Shown in pieces: positions 13,298 through 21,664 of a DNA stretch of 25,649 nucleotides (the first letter of the stretch is position 1; each line of letters opens with the position of its first letter). The position numbers were made by a program, and so were the translations under genes. Source of the DNA: a virus. The notes below the pieces were generated by a model. It was given only the letters and a program-made list of their open reading frames with translations, did no database searches and was not told the origin of the DNA. The stretch spans positions 1-25,649 of IMG/VR virus record IMGVR_UViG_3300031521_000329. One strand, written 5' to 3'.

Positions 13298-13702
13298 ATG
13301 ACAGTCATTAATATGAATACCAATGCGAGCTATAACTTTAAAGCTCCCGCTATCATAAAAGATGCGGATTCAAAAGTAGAAGTTGTATTCCCAACTTCAG
13401 AAAAACAAACCGTTGCCCCGGCAGCTGTTATTGAAGTAGATGTGGAAAGAACCTCTACAGTGGTTGATCTTGGTGAGTTAGCTGAAGCTGCTACGCTAAA
13501 CCTGACTATTGGTGCAGATGTACCTGTAGGTGCTATTTTGGTAGTTAAAGCTAAAAGCGATGCAACTGCCCGGGACATAACCCTTGGAACAGGGTTAACG
13601 GGTCCTGCTATTACCGGAGTAATTTCTAAAACAAAATCAGTGTCGTTCATGTATGACGGTTTGTCGTTTATCGCGATGGCCGCTGCTGTTCAACTTGATT
13701 AA
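13298..13702 (+). CDS. Head decoration-like protein
   Basis: A 134-residue, beta-rich protein with many Ala, Val, Thr and Gly residues (SKVEVVFPTSEKQTV, LNLTIGADVPVGAILVV, ARDITLGTGLTGPAITG). It lies between the protease-scaffold and the major capsid gene, the usual place for a decoration or stabilisation protein in Mu-like and lambda-like head modules. The ATG at 13298 follows the protease stop by three bases. No motif allows a firm family call. Confidence 0.6.
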   Translation: MTVINMNTNASYNFKAPAIIKDADSKVEVVFPTSEKQTVAPAAVIEVDVERTSTVVDLGELAEAATLNLTIGADVPVGAILVVKAKSDATARDITLGTGLTGPAITGVISKTKSVSFMYDGLSFIAMAAAVQLD

Positions 13703-13731
13703 TTTATTCACGATTAATTATTAAAATCAAT

Positions 13732-14841
13732 ATGAAACGAACAAGATTTATTCTCAGTTTTTTAACGGCACTTTTGTTTGCCGTTGGTATCGGTTCCGCT
13801 TTCGGAGCTGTAGCGGGTGGTGGCGCGTTTATCGTGTCTGCAATTAATAAAGGTGTGCCTTCGGGTTCGATGCTTTCGGGTGTTACCCCTGAAATATGGG
13901 TAAACTATATTATTGAAAATCTTTTCAAGAACAACGAGTTCCTGTTGAATTCAGTCGACGAAAGCCAATATGTGATTGGTGGTAGTGTCGTTCATATTCC
14001 TCAGGCAGGTAGCCAAAGCGGGGTACAAAGAAATCGTAAAAATTTGCCGGCTACTATTACCCGCCGTAAGGATATCGATGTAACGTATGCACTGGATGAA
14101 TTTACAACCGATCCACGGTTTATCCCGGATATTGATAAAGCCGAATTAAGCTACGATAAAATGGATTCGTGTATGAGCGAAGATATGAGTTACCTGGAAC
14201 AATTTGTTGCTGAAGCAATGATGTATAACTGGCGTCCTCAATTCTTTATTAAAACAACCGGAGACTCAACAGCAGCACATATTGGAACAGGGAATCGTAA
14301 GAAATTAACCTTAACTGATTTTCAGACTGCCAAATCCGTATTTAATAAATGGAATATCCCTAAAGGTGACCGTTATGTAGTATTGGATACTGAAATGCAG
14401 GCACAATTATGCAGCGATTTGAAAGCAACTGCTAACCGTGATTTCTCAGCCGTTTACGATCCAATTAACGGTGAATTAAAGAAACTGGAAGGTTTCCAGA
14501 TCACTGAACGATCAACTGCTTTGAATGCACGTAATACAACATTAACAGCTGTTGCTAATTCAAAATATTTCAAATGGACTGCTAATGATTTGACTTACTA
14601 TCCTGAAGATTTCATGGATGTTGAATCAGGTGATGCAGCTGCTGATACTACCTCGTGTGCTTATGGTTTATTCTGGAGCAAAAACGCAGTAGCCCGTTCA
14701 ATGGGTATGACTAAGATGTTTGATGACAAAGGTAATCCTCAGTTTTACGGTGATATTTATTCGTTCTTGCAACGTGCCGGTGGACGTTCACGTCGTGCCG
14801 ATGGTAAGGGAGTTCTTGGAGTCATTCAGACTATTGTATAG
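13732..14841 (+). CDS. Major capsid protein with signal-peptide-like N-terminus
   Basis: This 369-residue protein is the best major capsid candidate by position (after protease and decoration protein) and by its sequence: TPEIWVNYIIENLFKNNEF, the E-loop-like stretch GSVVHIPQAGSQSGVQ and a long helix DMSYLEQFVAEAMMY are typical of HK97-fold capsid proteins in Bacteroidota Mu-like phages. The first 30 residues are unusual: a basic n-region (KRTR), a hydrophobic core FILSFLTALLFAVGIG and small residues SAFGAVAGGG, like a Sec signal peptide or membrane anchor. An in-frame ATG at 13870 (residue 47) would remove it. It is followed by a strong terminator. Confidence 0.85.
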   Translation: MKRTRFILSFLTALLFAVGIGSAFGAVAGGGAFIVSAINKGVPSGSMLSGVTPEIWVNYIIENLFKNNEFLLNSVDESQYVIGGSVVHIPQAGSQSGVQRNRKNLPATITRRKDIDVTYALDEFTTDPRFIPDIDKAELSYDKMDSCMSEDMSYLEQFVAEAMMYNWRPQFFIKTTGDSTAAHIGTGNRKKLTLTDFQTAKSVFNKWNIPKGDRYVVLDTEMQAQLCSDLKATANRDFSAVYDPINGELKKLEGFQITERSTALNARNTTLTAVANSKYFKWTANDLTYYPEDFMDVESGDAAADTTSCAYGLFWSKNAVARSMGMTKMFDDKGNPQFYGDIYSFLQRAGGRSRRADGKGVLGVIQTIV

Positions 14842-14882
14842 GTTTAGTTTTTTAATGTTTATTTTTCATGTGTGTGTTTTGA

Positions 14883-14917
14883 ATATCCGCTACCGGTAGC
14901 GGTAGCGGGTATTTTTT
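14883..14917 (+). terminator. Intrinsic terminator after major capsid gene
   Basis: A 12-bp stem (14883-14894 with 14901-14912, one G-T pair) around GGTAGC, followed by six T. The stem includes CCGCTACC/GGTAGCGG, and an alternative 16-base perfect palindrome is nested at 14887-14902. It probably attenuates transcription into the tail genes so that capsid mRNA is most abundant. Confidence 0.82.
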
Positions 14918-14929
14918 AAAATTGAAATT

Positions 14930-15127
14930 ATGGCTAAAACAATAAATAACGATCCAAAAACCGGTGATCCGAAAGAAGGACAGCAAATCGCTGATGAAAT
15001 AATGAAATCAGTCCAGGTAATTGAGATTTGGCGTCTGGATGATAACCGGTGGTACACCAATGAAAAGAAAGCGATTGAAAGAAACGAAACTGATGGAGAA
15101 ATTCAACATTTTACAAAAACAAAATAA
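14930..15127 (+). CDS. Small hypothetical protein before tail sheath
   Basis: A 65-residue charged protein (AKTINNDPKTGDPKEGQQ, then ADEIMKSVQVIEIWRLDDN). The second half, IEIWRLDDNRWYTNEKKA, looks like a small beta hairpin. It lies six bases before the sheath gene. Small genes at this position occur in Mu-like phages, but I cannot assign a role. Confidence 0.65.
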   Translation: MAKTINNDPKTGDPKEGQQIADEIMKSVQVIEIWRLDDNRWYTNEKKAIERNETDGEIQHFTKTK

Positions 15128-15133
15128 GAGACT

Positions 15134-16330
15134 ATGTTACCACGTGTAAAAATATATTTTGAAAACGGATCCATTGGATCAACTACTCCGTCAGATGATG
15201 GTGTAGTTGGATTAGTGGCTACCGGGGTAGCTGTAGCTGGAAAGTTTGTACTTGGTACAGCATATCTGATTACATCACTTTCCGGACTCACTGCTTTGGG
15301 TATTACGTCGGCTGATGCTGATGTCAATAAGACCATTTACAAAGCTGTAAAAGATTTCTATACCGAAGCTCCAGACGGTACTAAGTTGTGGTTGAAAGGA
15401 GTTTCTGATACGGTAACCCTGGCACAAATGATGGATGTAACCCTCACTAATGCAAAAACACTGATTGATTCGGCTAACGGAGCTATCAAGATCCTGTTTG
15501 CAGTGAAAAAAGATGCAACCGGTTATGTAACTACCATAACCGATGGATTGGATGCTGATGTTACGGCTGCTATTACCAAAGCCCAGGCGTTGGGAGAATA
15601 TGCTTCAGACAGCAAATATGCTCCACTTTTTGTCATTCTTCCCGGACGCCATTACAGTGGTGTAGCTGCTGACCTTTCCGATTTAGGAACCGGAACATTC
15701 AACCGGGTAGCTGTGATGATTGGTGATACCGTAGCCTCAAGTAATGATGCTGCTGTAGGCCTATTAGCTGGGCGTGTTGCCGGTATACCAGTACAGCGAA
15801 GCATTGCCCGGGTTAAATCGGGTGCAATTGGTGTTGCATCGCTCTACATTGGAGCAGTAACTGCTGAGAACGGATCTCCTGACGTTATCAATGATAACGG
15901 CTATATTACCTTCCGTACTTTCGTGGGTAAATCCGGTTATTACTTCACTGATGATAAATTGGCTACAGCTGTTACCGATGACTATGCATTGATTCCACGA
16001 CGCAGGACTATTGATAAGGCTTACCGGATCGGATATCAGACATTGATCAACGAGCTGGGGGATGAAATTCCGGTAACTGATGATGGAACTATTCCGGCAT
16101 CAACGGTAAAAAGTATTCAAAATGCTGTTGAAACAGCCATTGAAAACAACATGGCCGGTGAACTTGGATCTGATCCGGGTAACTCAACGGATACCGGTGT
16201 AATATGCTTTATTGACCATACGCAAAATGTGGTTAGTACGTCAAAACTGAACGTAAAACTTCGTGTAAAACCTTTTGGTTATCCGAAGTATATTGATTTG
16301 TATTTAGGATTTAAAACTGCAACCACTTAA
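15134..16330 (+). CDS. Contractile tail sheath protein (DUF2586-like)
   Basis: A 398-residue protein matching the DUF2586 sheath type of Mu-like phages. The N-terminus MLPRVKIYFENGSIG is followed by the conserved GVVGLVATGVAVAGKFVLG region; the middle has an Ala/Asp-rich domain with FVILPGRHYSG, RVAVMIGDT and GLLAGRVAGIPVQRSIARV; the end carries YITFRTFVGKSGYYFTDDK and PRRRTIDKAYRIGYQTLI, typical of sheath C-terminal domains that link neighbouring subunits. It polymerises around the tube and contracts at infection. Cotranscribed with the tube gene 12 bases downstream. Confidence 0.9.
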   Translation: MLPRVKIYFENGSIGSTTPSDDGVVGLVATGVAVAGKFVLGTAYLITSLSGLTALGITSADADVNKTIYKAVKDFYTEAPDGTKLWLKGVSDTVTLAQMMDVTLTNAKTLIDSANGAIKILFAVKKDATGYVTTITDGLDADVTAAITKAQALGEYASDSKYAPLFVILPGRHYSGVAADLSDLGTGTFNRVAVMIGDTVASSNDAAVGLLAGRVAGIPVQRSIARVKSGAIGVASLYIGAVTAENGSPDVINDNGYITFRTFVGKSGYYFTDDKLATAVTDDYALIPRRRTIDKAYRIGYQTLINELGDEIPVTDDGTIPASTVKSIQNAVETAIENNMAGELGSDPGNSTDTGVICFIDHTQNVVSTSKLNVKLRVKPFGYPKYIDLYLGFKTATT

Positions 16331-16342
16331 TACTATAAAATT

Positions 16343-16762
16343 ATGGCATTCGACAGTAGAGAATATGAATTTGCTGACCTGACATTTGTATTAGGTGGCA
16401 AGGATATAACCGGTTTCCGGGGTATTAAATATACCAAGAAACAAGAAAAGGAACTTGTTTATGGTAAAGGAAATGAACCGCTGAAGATTCAGAAAGGGAA
16501 TAAATCCTATGAAGGTGAACTATCTGTATTACAATCGGAACTTGAAACGCTTATTGCAAACAGTCCAAATAAGGACATATTGGATCTACAGCTTGATGCT
16601 GTATGTGCGTATGGAAACCCAAGTCATGGTGATGTATTGATCACTGATGTTTTGCAAGGGATTCAGTTCACAGAAGAAAGTAAAGAGTTTAAACAAGGTG
16701 ATAAATTTGGTGAAATCAAACTACCATTTATTTTCCTGAGGAAAAAGGCTCAATCTCTTTAA
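16343..16762 (+). CDS. Tail tube protein
   Basis: A 139-residue protein directly after the sheath gene, where Mu-like phages encode the tube. It begins AFDSREYEFADLTFVLGGKD followed by ITGFRGIKYTKKQEKELVYG, a beta-hairpin pattern typical of tube subunits, and has the small size expected. It builds hexameric rings inside the sheath. A terminator hairpin follows. Confidence 0.8.
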   Translation: MAFDSREYEFADLTFVLGGKDITGFRGIKYTKKQEKELVYGKGNEPLKIQKGNKSYEGELSVLQSELETLIANSPNKDILDLQLDAVCAYGNPSHGDVLITDVLQGIQFTEESKEFKQGDKFGEIKLPFIFLRKKAQSL

Positions 16763-16786
16763 TCAATTTAAATTTTAGACTATTAC

Positions 16787-16823
16787 AAAAGCAGTCGGTC
16801 CAAACTGACTGACTGCTTTTTTT
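16787..16823 (+). terminator. Intrinsic terminator after tail tube gene
   Basis: AAAAGCAGTC (16787-16796) pairs with GACTGCTTTT (16811-16820), followed by more T to 16823. It probably reduces read-through into the chaperone and tape-measure genes, matching the higher need for tube subunits. Confidence 0.8.
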
Positions 16824-16843
16824 AAAAACAAAAAACATACACA

Positions 16844-17383
16844 ATGTCAAAAGAAACTATCAATGTTGATGAACTAAAAGAAAAGTTCGGAACAATAAAA
16901 GAAATTACATGCGGTAAATTGGTTGCCTTTTTCCGTAAACCCGATTTAAAGATATGGCGTTTCGCCTTGAAATCAATTGAAAAAAGCCAGACAGAATTTA
17001 AAAAAGCGTTGGCAATAAACTGTTTTGTGGCAGGAAGTAAAGAATTATTGGCATCACCTTATATTGAGGATATAGCTGATGTTATTGATGAATTTGTAAA
17101 CTATGCAGATGCTGAAGTTGAAAAAGAAGGTAATGCATACGTGATTAAAGTCCTGGATAAATCTGCACGTTTCAAACCGGTAACTATTGAAATGCAAACA
17201 CTGGCTGAACGTAATAATATGGATGACTTACCATTTAAGACCCAGCAAAACCTTATGGAGTTAATGTGGTTGGATGGAGATTCAGAGATTCGGGATCCTA
17301 AGAACTTAGATTACCATATGCCCGCACTCCGTGTAATGAAAGATTTACGCGAAAAACACATCCTTAGCATAAAAAACGCCTAA
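16844..17383 (+). CDS. Tail assembly chaperone, upstream frame
   Basis: A 179-residue helical protein between the tube and the tape measure genes, the place of lambda G / Mu gp41-type chaperones. It begins SKETINVDELKEKFGTIKEI and has an acidic, helical middle (IEDIADVIDEFVNYADAEVE). It ends HILSIKNA at a TAA. The last codons ATA AAA AAC GCC TAA contain the canonical slippery heptamer A AAA AAC (17371-17377), and a -1 shift leads to a 71-codon extension. The short form and the fusion together would keep the tape measure protein soluble while the tube assembles on it. Confidence 0.85.
   Translation: MSKETINVDELKEKFGTIKEITCGKLVAFFRKPDLKIWRFALKSIEKSQTEFKKALAINCFVAGSKELLASPYIEDIADVIDEFVNYADAEVEKEGNAYVIKVLDKSARFKPVTIEMQTLAERNNMDDLPFKTQQNLMELMWLDGDSEIRDPKNLDYHMPALRVMKDLREKHILSIKNA
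17371..17377 (+). other. -1 ribosomal frameshift slippery site
   Basis: A AAA AAC in the register of the upstream chaperone frame, six nucleotides before its stop. This is the most common -1 slip sequence in phage tail chaperone genes. Slipping lets ribosomes continue in the -1 frame to 17592. Confidence 0.85.
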
Positions 17384-17592
17384 CGGGGTCAGTATTTTGG
17401 GATTTCGATATAGATGAAAAACCGGAGTTTGAAAAGTTTGTAAAAACACTTACGCTTCGTGCCGGAAGTTCTATGATTCGATATTACCTGAAAGAAATGC
17501 ACCCCGACCGATTGGATGATTCCGATTGGATTGATTCCGTACTTGATGTATGGTTATACAGATACCTGGAAAGTAAAGAAATTAAAAAGTAA
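17377..17592 (+). CDS. Tail assembly chaperone, -1 frame extension
   Basis: This 71-codon stretch is open in the -1 frame from the slippery site to a TAA at 17590-17592. It encodes RLTGSVFWDFDIDEKPEF, then TLTLRAGSSMIRYYLKEMHP and a helical end (VLDVWLYRYLESKEIKK). It has no start codon near its beginning; the first ATG is at 17473. Reached by frameshifting it yields a fusion of about 249 residues, equivalent to lambda GT. It ends five bases before the tape measure start. Confidence 0.8.
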   Translation, partial: RLTGSVFWDFDIDEKPEFEKFVKTLTLRAGSSMIRYYLKEMHPDRLDDSDWIDSVLDVWLYRYLESKEIKK

Positions 17593-17597
17593 CTCCG

Positions 17598-19235
17598 ATG
17601 AATGCTGTTGAATTTGTAATGAAAATGCGGGACAATGCAAGTTCTACGATTGATAAGATCGGTAAAGAATTTGGTCATGCCAATACAAACGCAACTAAGT
17701 TACAAGGAACAATGCAACGATTATCAACTTCTGGAACTTCTATGTTTGGTAGCTTAAATTCAATGTTAACTACTTTCGGTATTGGTTTTTCTTTATATAA
17801 AGTAGCTGACATGATGCGAGTAGGTACAGAAAAGGCTCATGAACTTCGATTAGCGCAAACTCAGGTACAAGCGTCTCTACTAAGTACTGGACATGCTGCC
17901 GGGATAATGTATGATGAAACATTAAAACAGGCTAAAAAATTAAGCTATTCAACATTGTATGGACGTGCAGAAATAACTGATATGCAGTCCATGTTATTAA
18001 CCTTCCCTTCCGTAAGTAAGAAAACATTTGAAGCGGCTTCAGGTGCAATTTTAGACATGAGTACTAAAATGCATCAAGATGTAAAAATGTCAACTGTAAT
18101 GGTAGGTAAAGCTTTGCAGGATCCTAAATATGGAGTTATGGCATTACGTCGTGTGGGTGTAAACTTGACTCGTGAACAGGCTGTAATCATTAAAAACTTA
18201 GTTGCTTCAGGTCATAAGGATATTGCTCAGGCAATGATTTTAAAAGAACTTAATACTGAATTTGGAGGGTCGGCTAAAGCTGCTTTTGATGCAACCCCTT
18301 TAGCTCGTTACAATAAAATAGTTGGATCTATCCAATTAAAAATGGGTGAACTTGCTGAACGCGTACAGGAAAAATTAGCACCGGCACTTGAATCAATTGC
18401 GACCATAGCAGGAAAAGCATTGCATCCTGTCAGAATTGTACTTGGATGGATATTTAGACAACTTGAAAGCGGGAATCCTATTGTTTCAGCTATTGTAGCA
18501 ACATTAGGAACATTTGCCTTAATTATTGGTATAGTTTCAGCTGCAACAGCTATTTGGACAGCAGTAAACTGGGCACTTGACATGAGTTTACTAGCTAATC
18601 CAATAGTTTGGATTATAGCTATTATTGTCGGATTTGTTGCTGGTATAGTATTAGCCTATCAAAAAGTTGGATGGTTTCGTGGGGCTGTACTTGCCAGTTG
18701 GGAAGCTATTAAAGGATTTGGTTTATTGATTAAAGATTATGTAGTCGATCGAATTACTGGTGTAATCAATGGACTTGGTAAACTTGGTAAAGCTTTTTAT
18801 CAATTCTTTGTAAAACGGGATTGGAAAGCTGCATGGGATACAGCTAAAGATGCCGGTTCTGATTTATTCGGTTTAAAAGCAGACTCAAATGCTGTAAATA
18901 ATCTGAAAAAAATCGGTAAAAATATGGGTACTGCTTACCATAAAGGAGTTTTAGAGGCTGCAACAAACAATAAGGCAAGTAAGGAAAAGAAAACTATTCC
19001 AGGTACAAATGTAGCCTATGGGATGAATGGTGGGAATGATAAGCTTGGAAATAAAGGAGCTGCAACAGCAGTTGCCACCGGAGGAACCCGAAATACTTCC
19101 ATTAATATTCACCTGGGTAAAATGTTTGAAAATATTGTTTTCCAAGGAGGATTAAAAGAGAATAAACAGGACTTGGAAAAACAACTTGAAGAAATGTTTA
19201 TGCGATTATTATATTCAGCTCAATCAGTCGGTTAA
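17598..19235 (+). CDS. Tail tape measure protein
   Basis: A 545-residue protein downstream of the chaperone. It starts MNAVEFVMKMRDNASSTIDK, typical of tape measures. Residues about 60-260 include the conserved helical block (TKMHQDVKMSTVMVGKALQD, MALRRVGVNLTREQA, EFGGSAKAAFDATPLARYNK). Two or three hydrophobic segments lie at about 295-355 (SAIVATLGTFALIIGIVSAA, PIVWIIAIIVGFVAGIVLAY), expected for a protein that enters the host membrane. The C-terminus is Gly/Asn-rich. It is short for the family, so the tail should be short for a contractile phage. Confidence 0.92.
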   Translation: MNAVEFVMKMRDNASSTIDKIGKEFGHANTNATKLQGTMQRLSTSGTSMFGSLNSMLTTFGIGFSLYKVADMMRVGTEKAHELRLAQTQVQASLLSTGHAAGIMYDETLKQAKKLSYSTLYGRAEITDMQSMLLTFPSVSKKTFEAASGAILDMSTKMHQDVKMSTVMVGKALQDPKYGVMALRRVGVNLTREQAVIIKNLVASGHKDIAQAMILKELNTEFGGSAKAAFDATPLARYNKIVGSIQLKMGELAERVQEKLAPALESIATIAGKALHPVRIVLGWIFRQLESGNPIVSAIVATLGTFALIIGIVSAATAIWTAVNWALDMSLLANPIVWIIAIIVGFVAGIVLAYQKVGWFRGAVLASWEAIKGFGLLIKDYVVDRITGVINGLGKLGKAFYQFFVKRDWKAAWDTAKDAGSDLFGLKADSNAVNNLKKIGKNMGTAYHKGVLEAATNNKASKEKKTIPGTNVAYGMNGGNDKLGNKGAATAVATGGTRNTSINIHLGKMFENIVFQGGLKENKQDLEKQLEEMFMRLLYSAQSVG

Positions 19236-19236
19236 T

Positions 19237-19860
19237 ATGGATCCAGTAAAATATATAAACGATGCTACGAATATAGCACTTGAGCACCAAAATGCATTAG
19301 GCTTTGCTTTACCCCCAATTATCTTTTTTAAAGATACAGTAAGTGTTAAAGATGGTAAATCAGTTGAAGGTAATGCAGAACTGCAAAACCGTTTGAAATC
19401 AGGATTGGTTGAAAATACTAATTGGATAGTTCCACTGACATTTCAAAAAATTACTTTTAATGACAACGGGAAGCCTACGACGCTTGAAGATTTTAAATTG
19501 CCTTTTGATCCTATTGTGAATTTCTCCAGTAAAAATATAATTACAAGGAGATATGTCTCAAAGAAAACAACCAGGGGAACGATAAAAGAGCATTGGAATC
19601 CGGATGATTGGGATATAAGTATTACAGGGGTAATCATTGAAGAAAATGAAACATTAAGAGCGGATTACCTGAATAAGATTCGCGCCTTTTGTAAAGCTCC
19701 ACAATCTATACCTATTCTTTGTGATTTATTTAATGAAATGGATATCCATAATATCGCTATTGAAAGTTATGATTTTCCATTTACAAAAGGAATCGAAAAT
19801 CAGGCATTTGTAATAAAAGCATATAGCGACGAAACTTATACGCTTTTAATCACTAATTAA
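19237..19860 (+). CDS. Tail/baseplate protein (DUF6046-like)
   Basis: I take the ATG at 19237, one base after the tape measure stop, giving 207 residues; the frame is open 51 bases further upstream inside that gene. Visible features are IIFFKDTVSVKDGKSV, TNWIVPLTFQKITFND, the KKTTRGTIKEHWNPDDWDI block and YLNKIRAFCKAPQSIPIL. This fits a Bacteroidota phage family I know as DUF6046. It takes the position of the Mu gp43 (DNA circularisation N-type) and LysM-type baseplate adaptors that link tape measure and hub. The role is inferred from position. Confidence 0.65.
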   Translation: MDPVKYINDATNIALEHQNALGFALPPIIFFKDTVSVKDGKSVEGNAELQNRLKSGLVENTNWIVPLTFQKITFNDNGKPTTLEDFKLPFDPIVNFSSKNIITRRYVSKKTTRGTIKEHWNPDDWDISITGVIIEENETLRADYLNKIRAFCKAPQSIPILCDLFNEMDIHNIAIESYDFPFTKGIENQAFVIKAYSDETYTLLITN

Positions 19861-19874
19861 ATACCGTTTCAATC

Positions 19875-20831
19875 ATGTTTAAAATGTCGTGGAAGGTCAT
19901 AATTGGTGGGTATCAGTTGGGAATGATTGAAAGTGTAGAGATAGTTCGAAGCGTCGAATTATTGAGTGATACGGCCATTGTTACTTTGCCTTCAGCAGCA
20001 TTCAATCAACCATTTGAAATTAACGATAAGTTAAAGCGTGGTGATATAGTAAGGATTGAACTTGGATATGATGATAAATTGATCACTGAATTTGATGGTT
20101 ACCTGGAACAAGAACCGGCCACTGATAACGGATCGCTGATATTGAAATGTGAGGACGGTTTATTTCTGTATCGTAAATCACTCAAAAATGTAGTTTTGAA
20201 GGATATTAGTGTAAAAGAACTGATTAATCACGTGAACTCCGAATTAGGAGGGTTTACCGTTAATTGCGACTATGACTTTAAATATAGCAAATTCACAATA
20301 AATAATGCAACAGGTTACGATGTACTGAAAAAGATTCAGGAGGAAATTAAAGCAAATATATACCTGAAAGGAACGGTATTGCAAGTTCATCCTCCGTATT
20401 CTGAAATTTTTGGAAATGCAAATTACGACTTTTCTATAAATATTGAAAAAGCTGATTTAAAATATAAACGAGCTGAAGATAGGAAAGTACTTGTATCGAT
20501 TGAATATACCGGTGTTGATGGGAAAGTTCATAAGATTGAGTATGGTGATACTGGAGGCGAACGAATAGATCGTAAAGGCGGTACAGGTGATTTAAATAGT
20601 TTATTACTTCAGGCAAAAGCGGAACATGCTAATCGGGTTTATGATGGATATGAAGGTACTTTTGACAGTTGGCTTGTTCCGTACTGCGATGCCGGGTATC
20701 AGGTTCGAATAGTTGATAATGATTATGAGTATAAAACAGGCACTTATTACGTGTTGGAAGTAAAAGTCAAATTTTCAAAAGAAGGTGGAGTCCGTACTGT
20801 TAAAATAGGAAAGAAATTAAGCAATGGGTAA
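19875..20831 (+). CDS. Baseplate hub protein (Mu gp44 / gpP-like)
   Basis: A 318-residue protein with the hub layout of Mu gp44 and T4 gp27. The N-terminal beta domain has VIIGGYQLGMIESVEIVRS and KLKRGDIVRIELGYDDKL (the typical G-D-x-V-x-I-x-x-G-Y strand), then FDGYLEQEPATDNGSLILKC and the helix KELINHVNSELGG. The C-terminus has GTFDSWLVPYCDAGYQVRI and TGTYYVLEVKVKFSKEGGVR, as in late-control gpD-type hubs. An ATG at 19884 is an alternative start. It overlaps the spike gene by eight bases. Confidence 0.82.
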   Translation: MFKMSWKVIIGGYQLGMIESVEIVRSVELLSDTAIVTLPSAAFNQPFEINDKLKRGDIVRIELGYDDKLITEFDGYLEQEPATDNGSLILKCEDGLFLYRKSLKNVVLKDISVKELINHVNSELGGFTVNCDYDFKYSKFTINNATGYDVLKKIQEEIKANIYLKGTVLQVHPPYSEIFGNANYDFSINIEKADLKYKRAEDRKVLVSIEYTGVDGKVHKIEYGDTGGERIDRKGGTGDLNSLLLQAKAEHANRVYDGYEGTFDSWLVPYCDAGYQVRIVDNDYEYKTGTYYVLEVKVKFSKEGGVRTVKIGKKLSNG

Positions 20832-21345
20832 TAAGTCGAAAGAAATAAGGGATGCTATTCGTAGCATCTGCGGAATAGATAATCAGGGGTTGATTTTCTT
20901 CAATGCAAAGATAGTTTCCGTTGATGATGAAACCTGTACCATTGAGCGAAATGGGTTAGAATTTACCGATGTAAGGTTAGCTGCTGTTGTTGATGGGAAT
21001 ACTAAAAATTTATTGATTAAACCTAAGGTTGGAAGTATGGTATTGATAGCTGATCTTAGTGAAGGGTTAATGCGTGACCTGGCAATTATAGGTTGGAGTG
21101 AAATGGATACGATTACAATCAACGGCGGTGAAAATGGAGGTTTAACAATAACTCCGACATTGGTCCAGGAGCTGAATAAAAACAATGCCATATTAACGGC
21201 ATTATTAGGAGTTCTGACAGGTGCACCTATTCCGGAACCGGGTAACGCTTCCCCCAGTGCTTTGCAAATAGCACTAAAAGGTGCTGTAACCGGAAAACAA
21301 CTTGGAGACTTTTCGAAAATTGAGGATGCAAAAATAAAACACTAA
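20824..21345 (+). CDS. Baseplate spike protein (Mu gp45 / gpV-like)
   Basis: A 173-residue protein after the hub. Residues 20-95 look like an OB fold (LIFFNAKIVSVDDETCTIER, VRLAAVVDG, IKPKVGSMVLIADLSEGLMR, AIIGWSEMD), as in Mu gp45 and P2 gpV. A short repetitive beta segment follows (TITINGGENGGLTITPT), which could form a beta-helix spike, and then a helical end. It would form the trimeric membrane-piercing tip. It shares an ATGA overlap-type boundary with the next gene. Confidence 0.8.
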   Translation: MGNKSKEIRDAIRSICGIDNQGLIFFNAKIVSVDDETCTIERNGLEFTDVRLAAVVDGNTKNLLIKPKVGSMVLIADLSEGLMRDLAIIGWSEMDTITINGGENGGLTITPTLVQELNKNNAILTALLGVLTGAPIPEPGNASPSALQIALKGAVTGKQLGDFSKIEDAKIKH

Positions 21346-21662
21346 TGAGTAAAAAGATAGGCATACAACTAACCAGTAACCTGGAATTGGCAATAAATCC
21401 GGTTCGTGATAGTTCCGGACTAATTTTATCCGGTTTAACTATTGGTGATACGCTCTACCAAAATCAATACATGATCTTGAACGCTCAAAAGGGTGAGTTT
21501 AAAGAGAACCCTACTCTTGGTGTAGGTATTAACGATATGTCAAACGATGATGACCTGAACGAATGGAAAAAGGCAATCAGGGAAGAGTTTGCAAAGGATG
21601 GACTAAAGGTAGATAAATTAAGTATAACAACTTCAGGAATGGAGATTAAAGCAGATTACTAA
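21345..21662 (+). CDS. Baseplate wedge protein, gp25/gpW-like
   Basis: A 105-residue protein of the T4 gp25 / P2 gpW / Mu gp46 size and position. It carries SNLELAINPVRDSSGLIL, IGDTLYQNQYMILNAQKGEFKE's core NAQKGEF, then ENPTLGVGINDM, LNEWKKAIREEFAKDG and a terminal strand. The N-P-x-L-G-V-G-I and R-E-E-F-A-x-D-G-L elements are typical. It starts the ring that nucleates sheath assembly. Confidence 0.8.
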   Translation: MSKKIGIQLTSNLELAINPVRDSSGLILSGLTIGDTLYQNQYMILNAQKGEFKENPTLGVGINDMSNDDDLNEWKKAIREEFAKDGLKVDKLSITTSGMEIKADY

Positions 21663-21664
21663 AT

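Noticed and set aside
13330-13650. 106-codon frame on the - strand opposite the decoration gene
   Set aside because: It is a shadow of a well-placed + strand gene in the late operon, with no leader or context.
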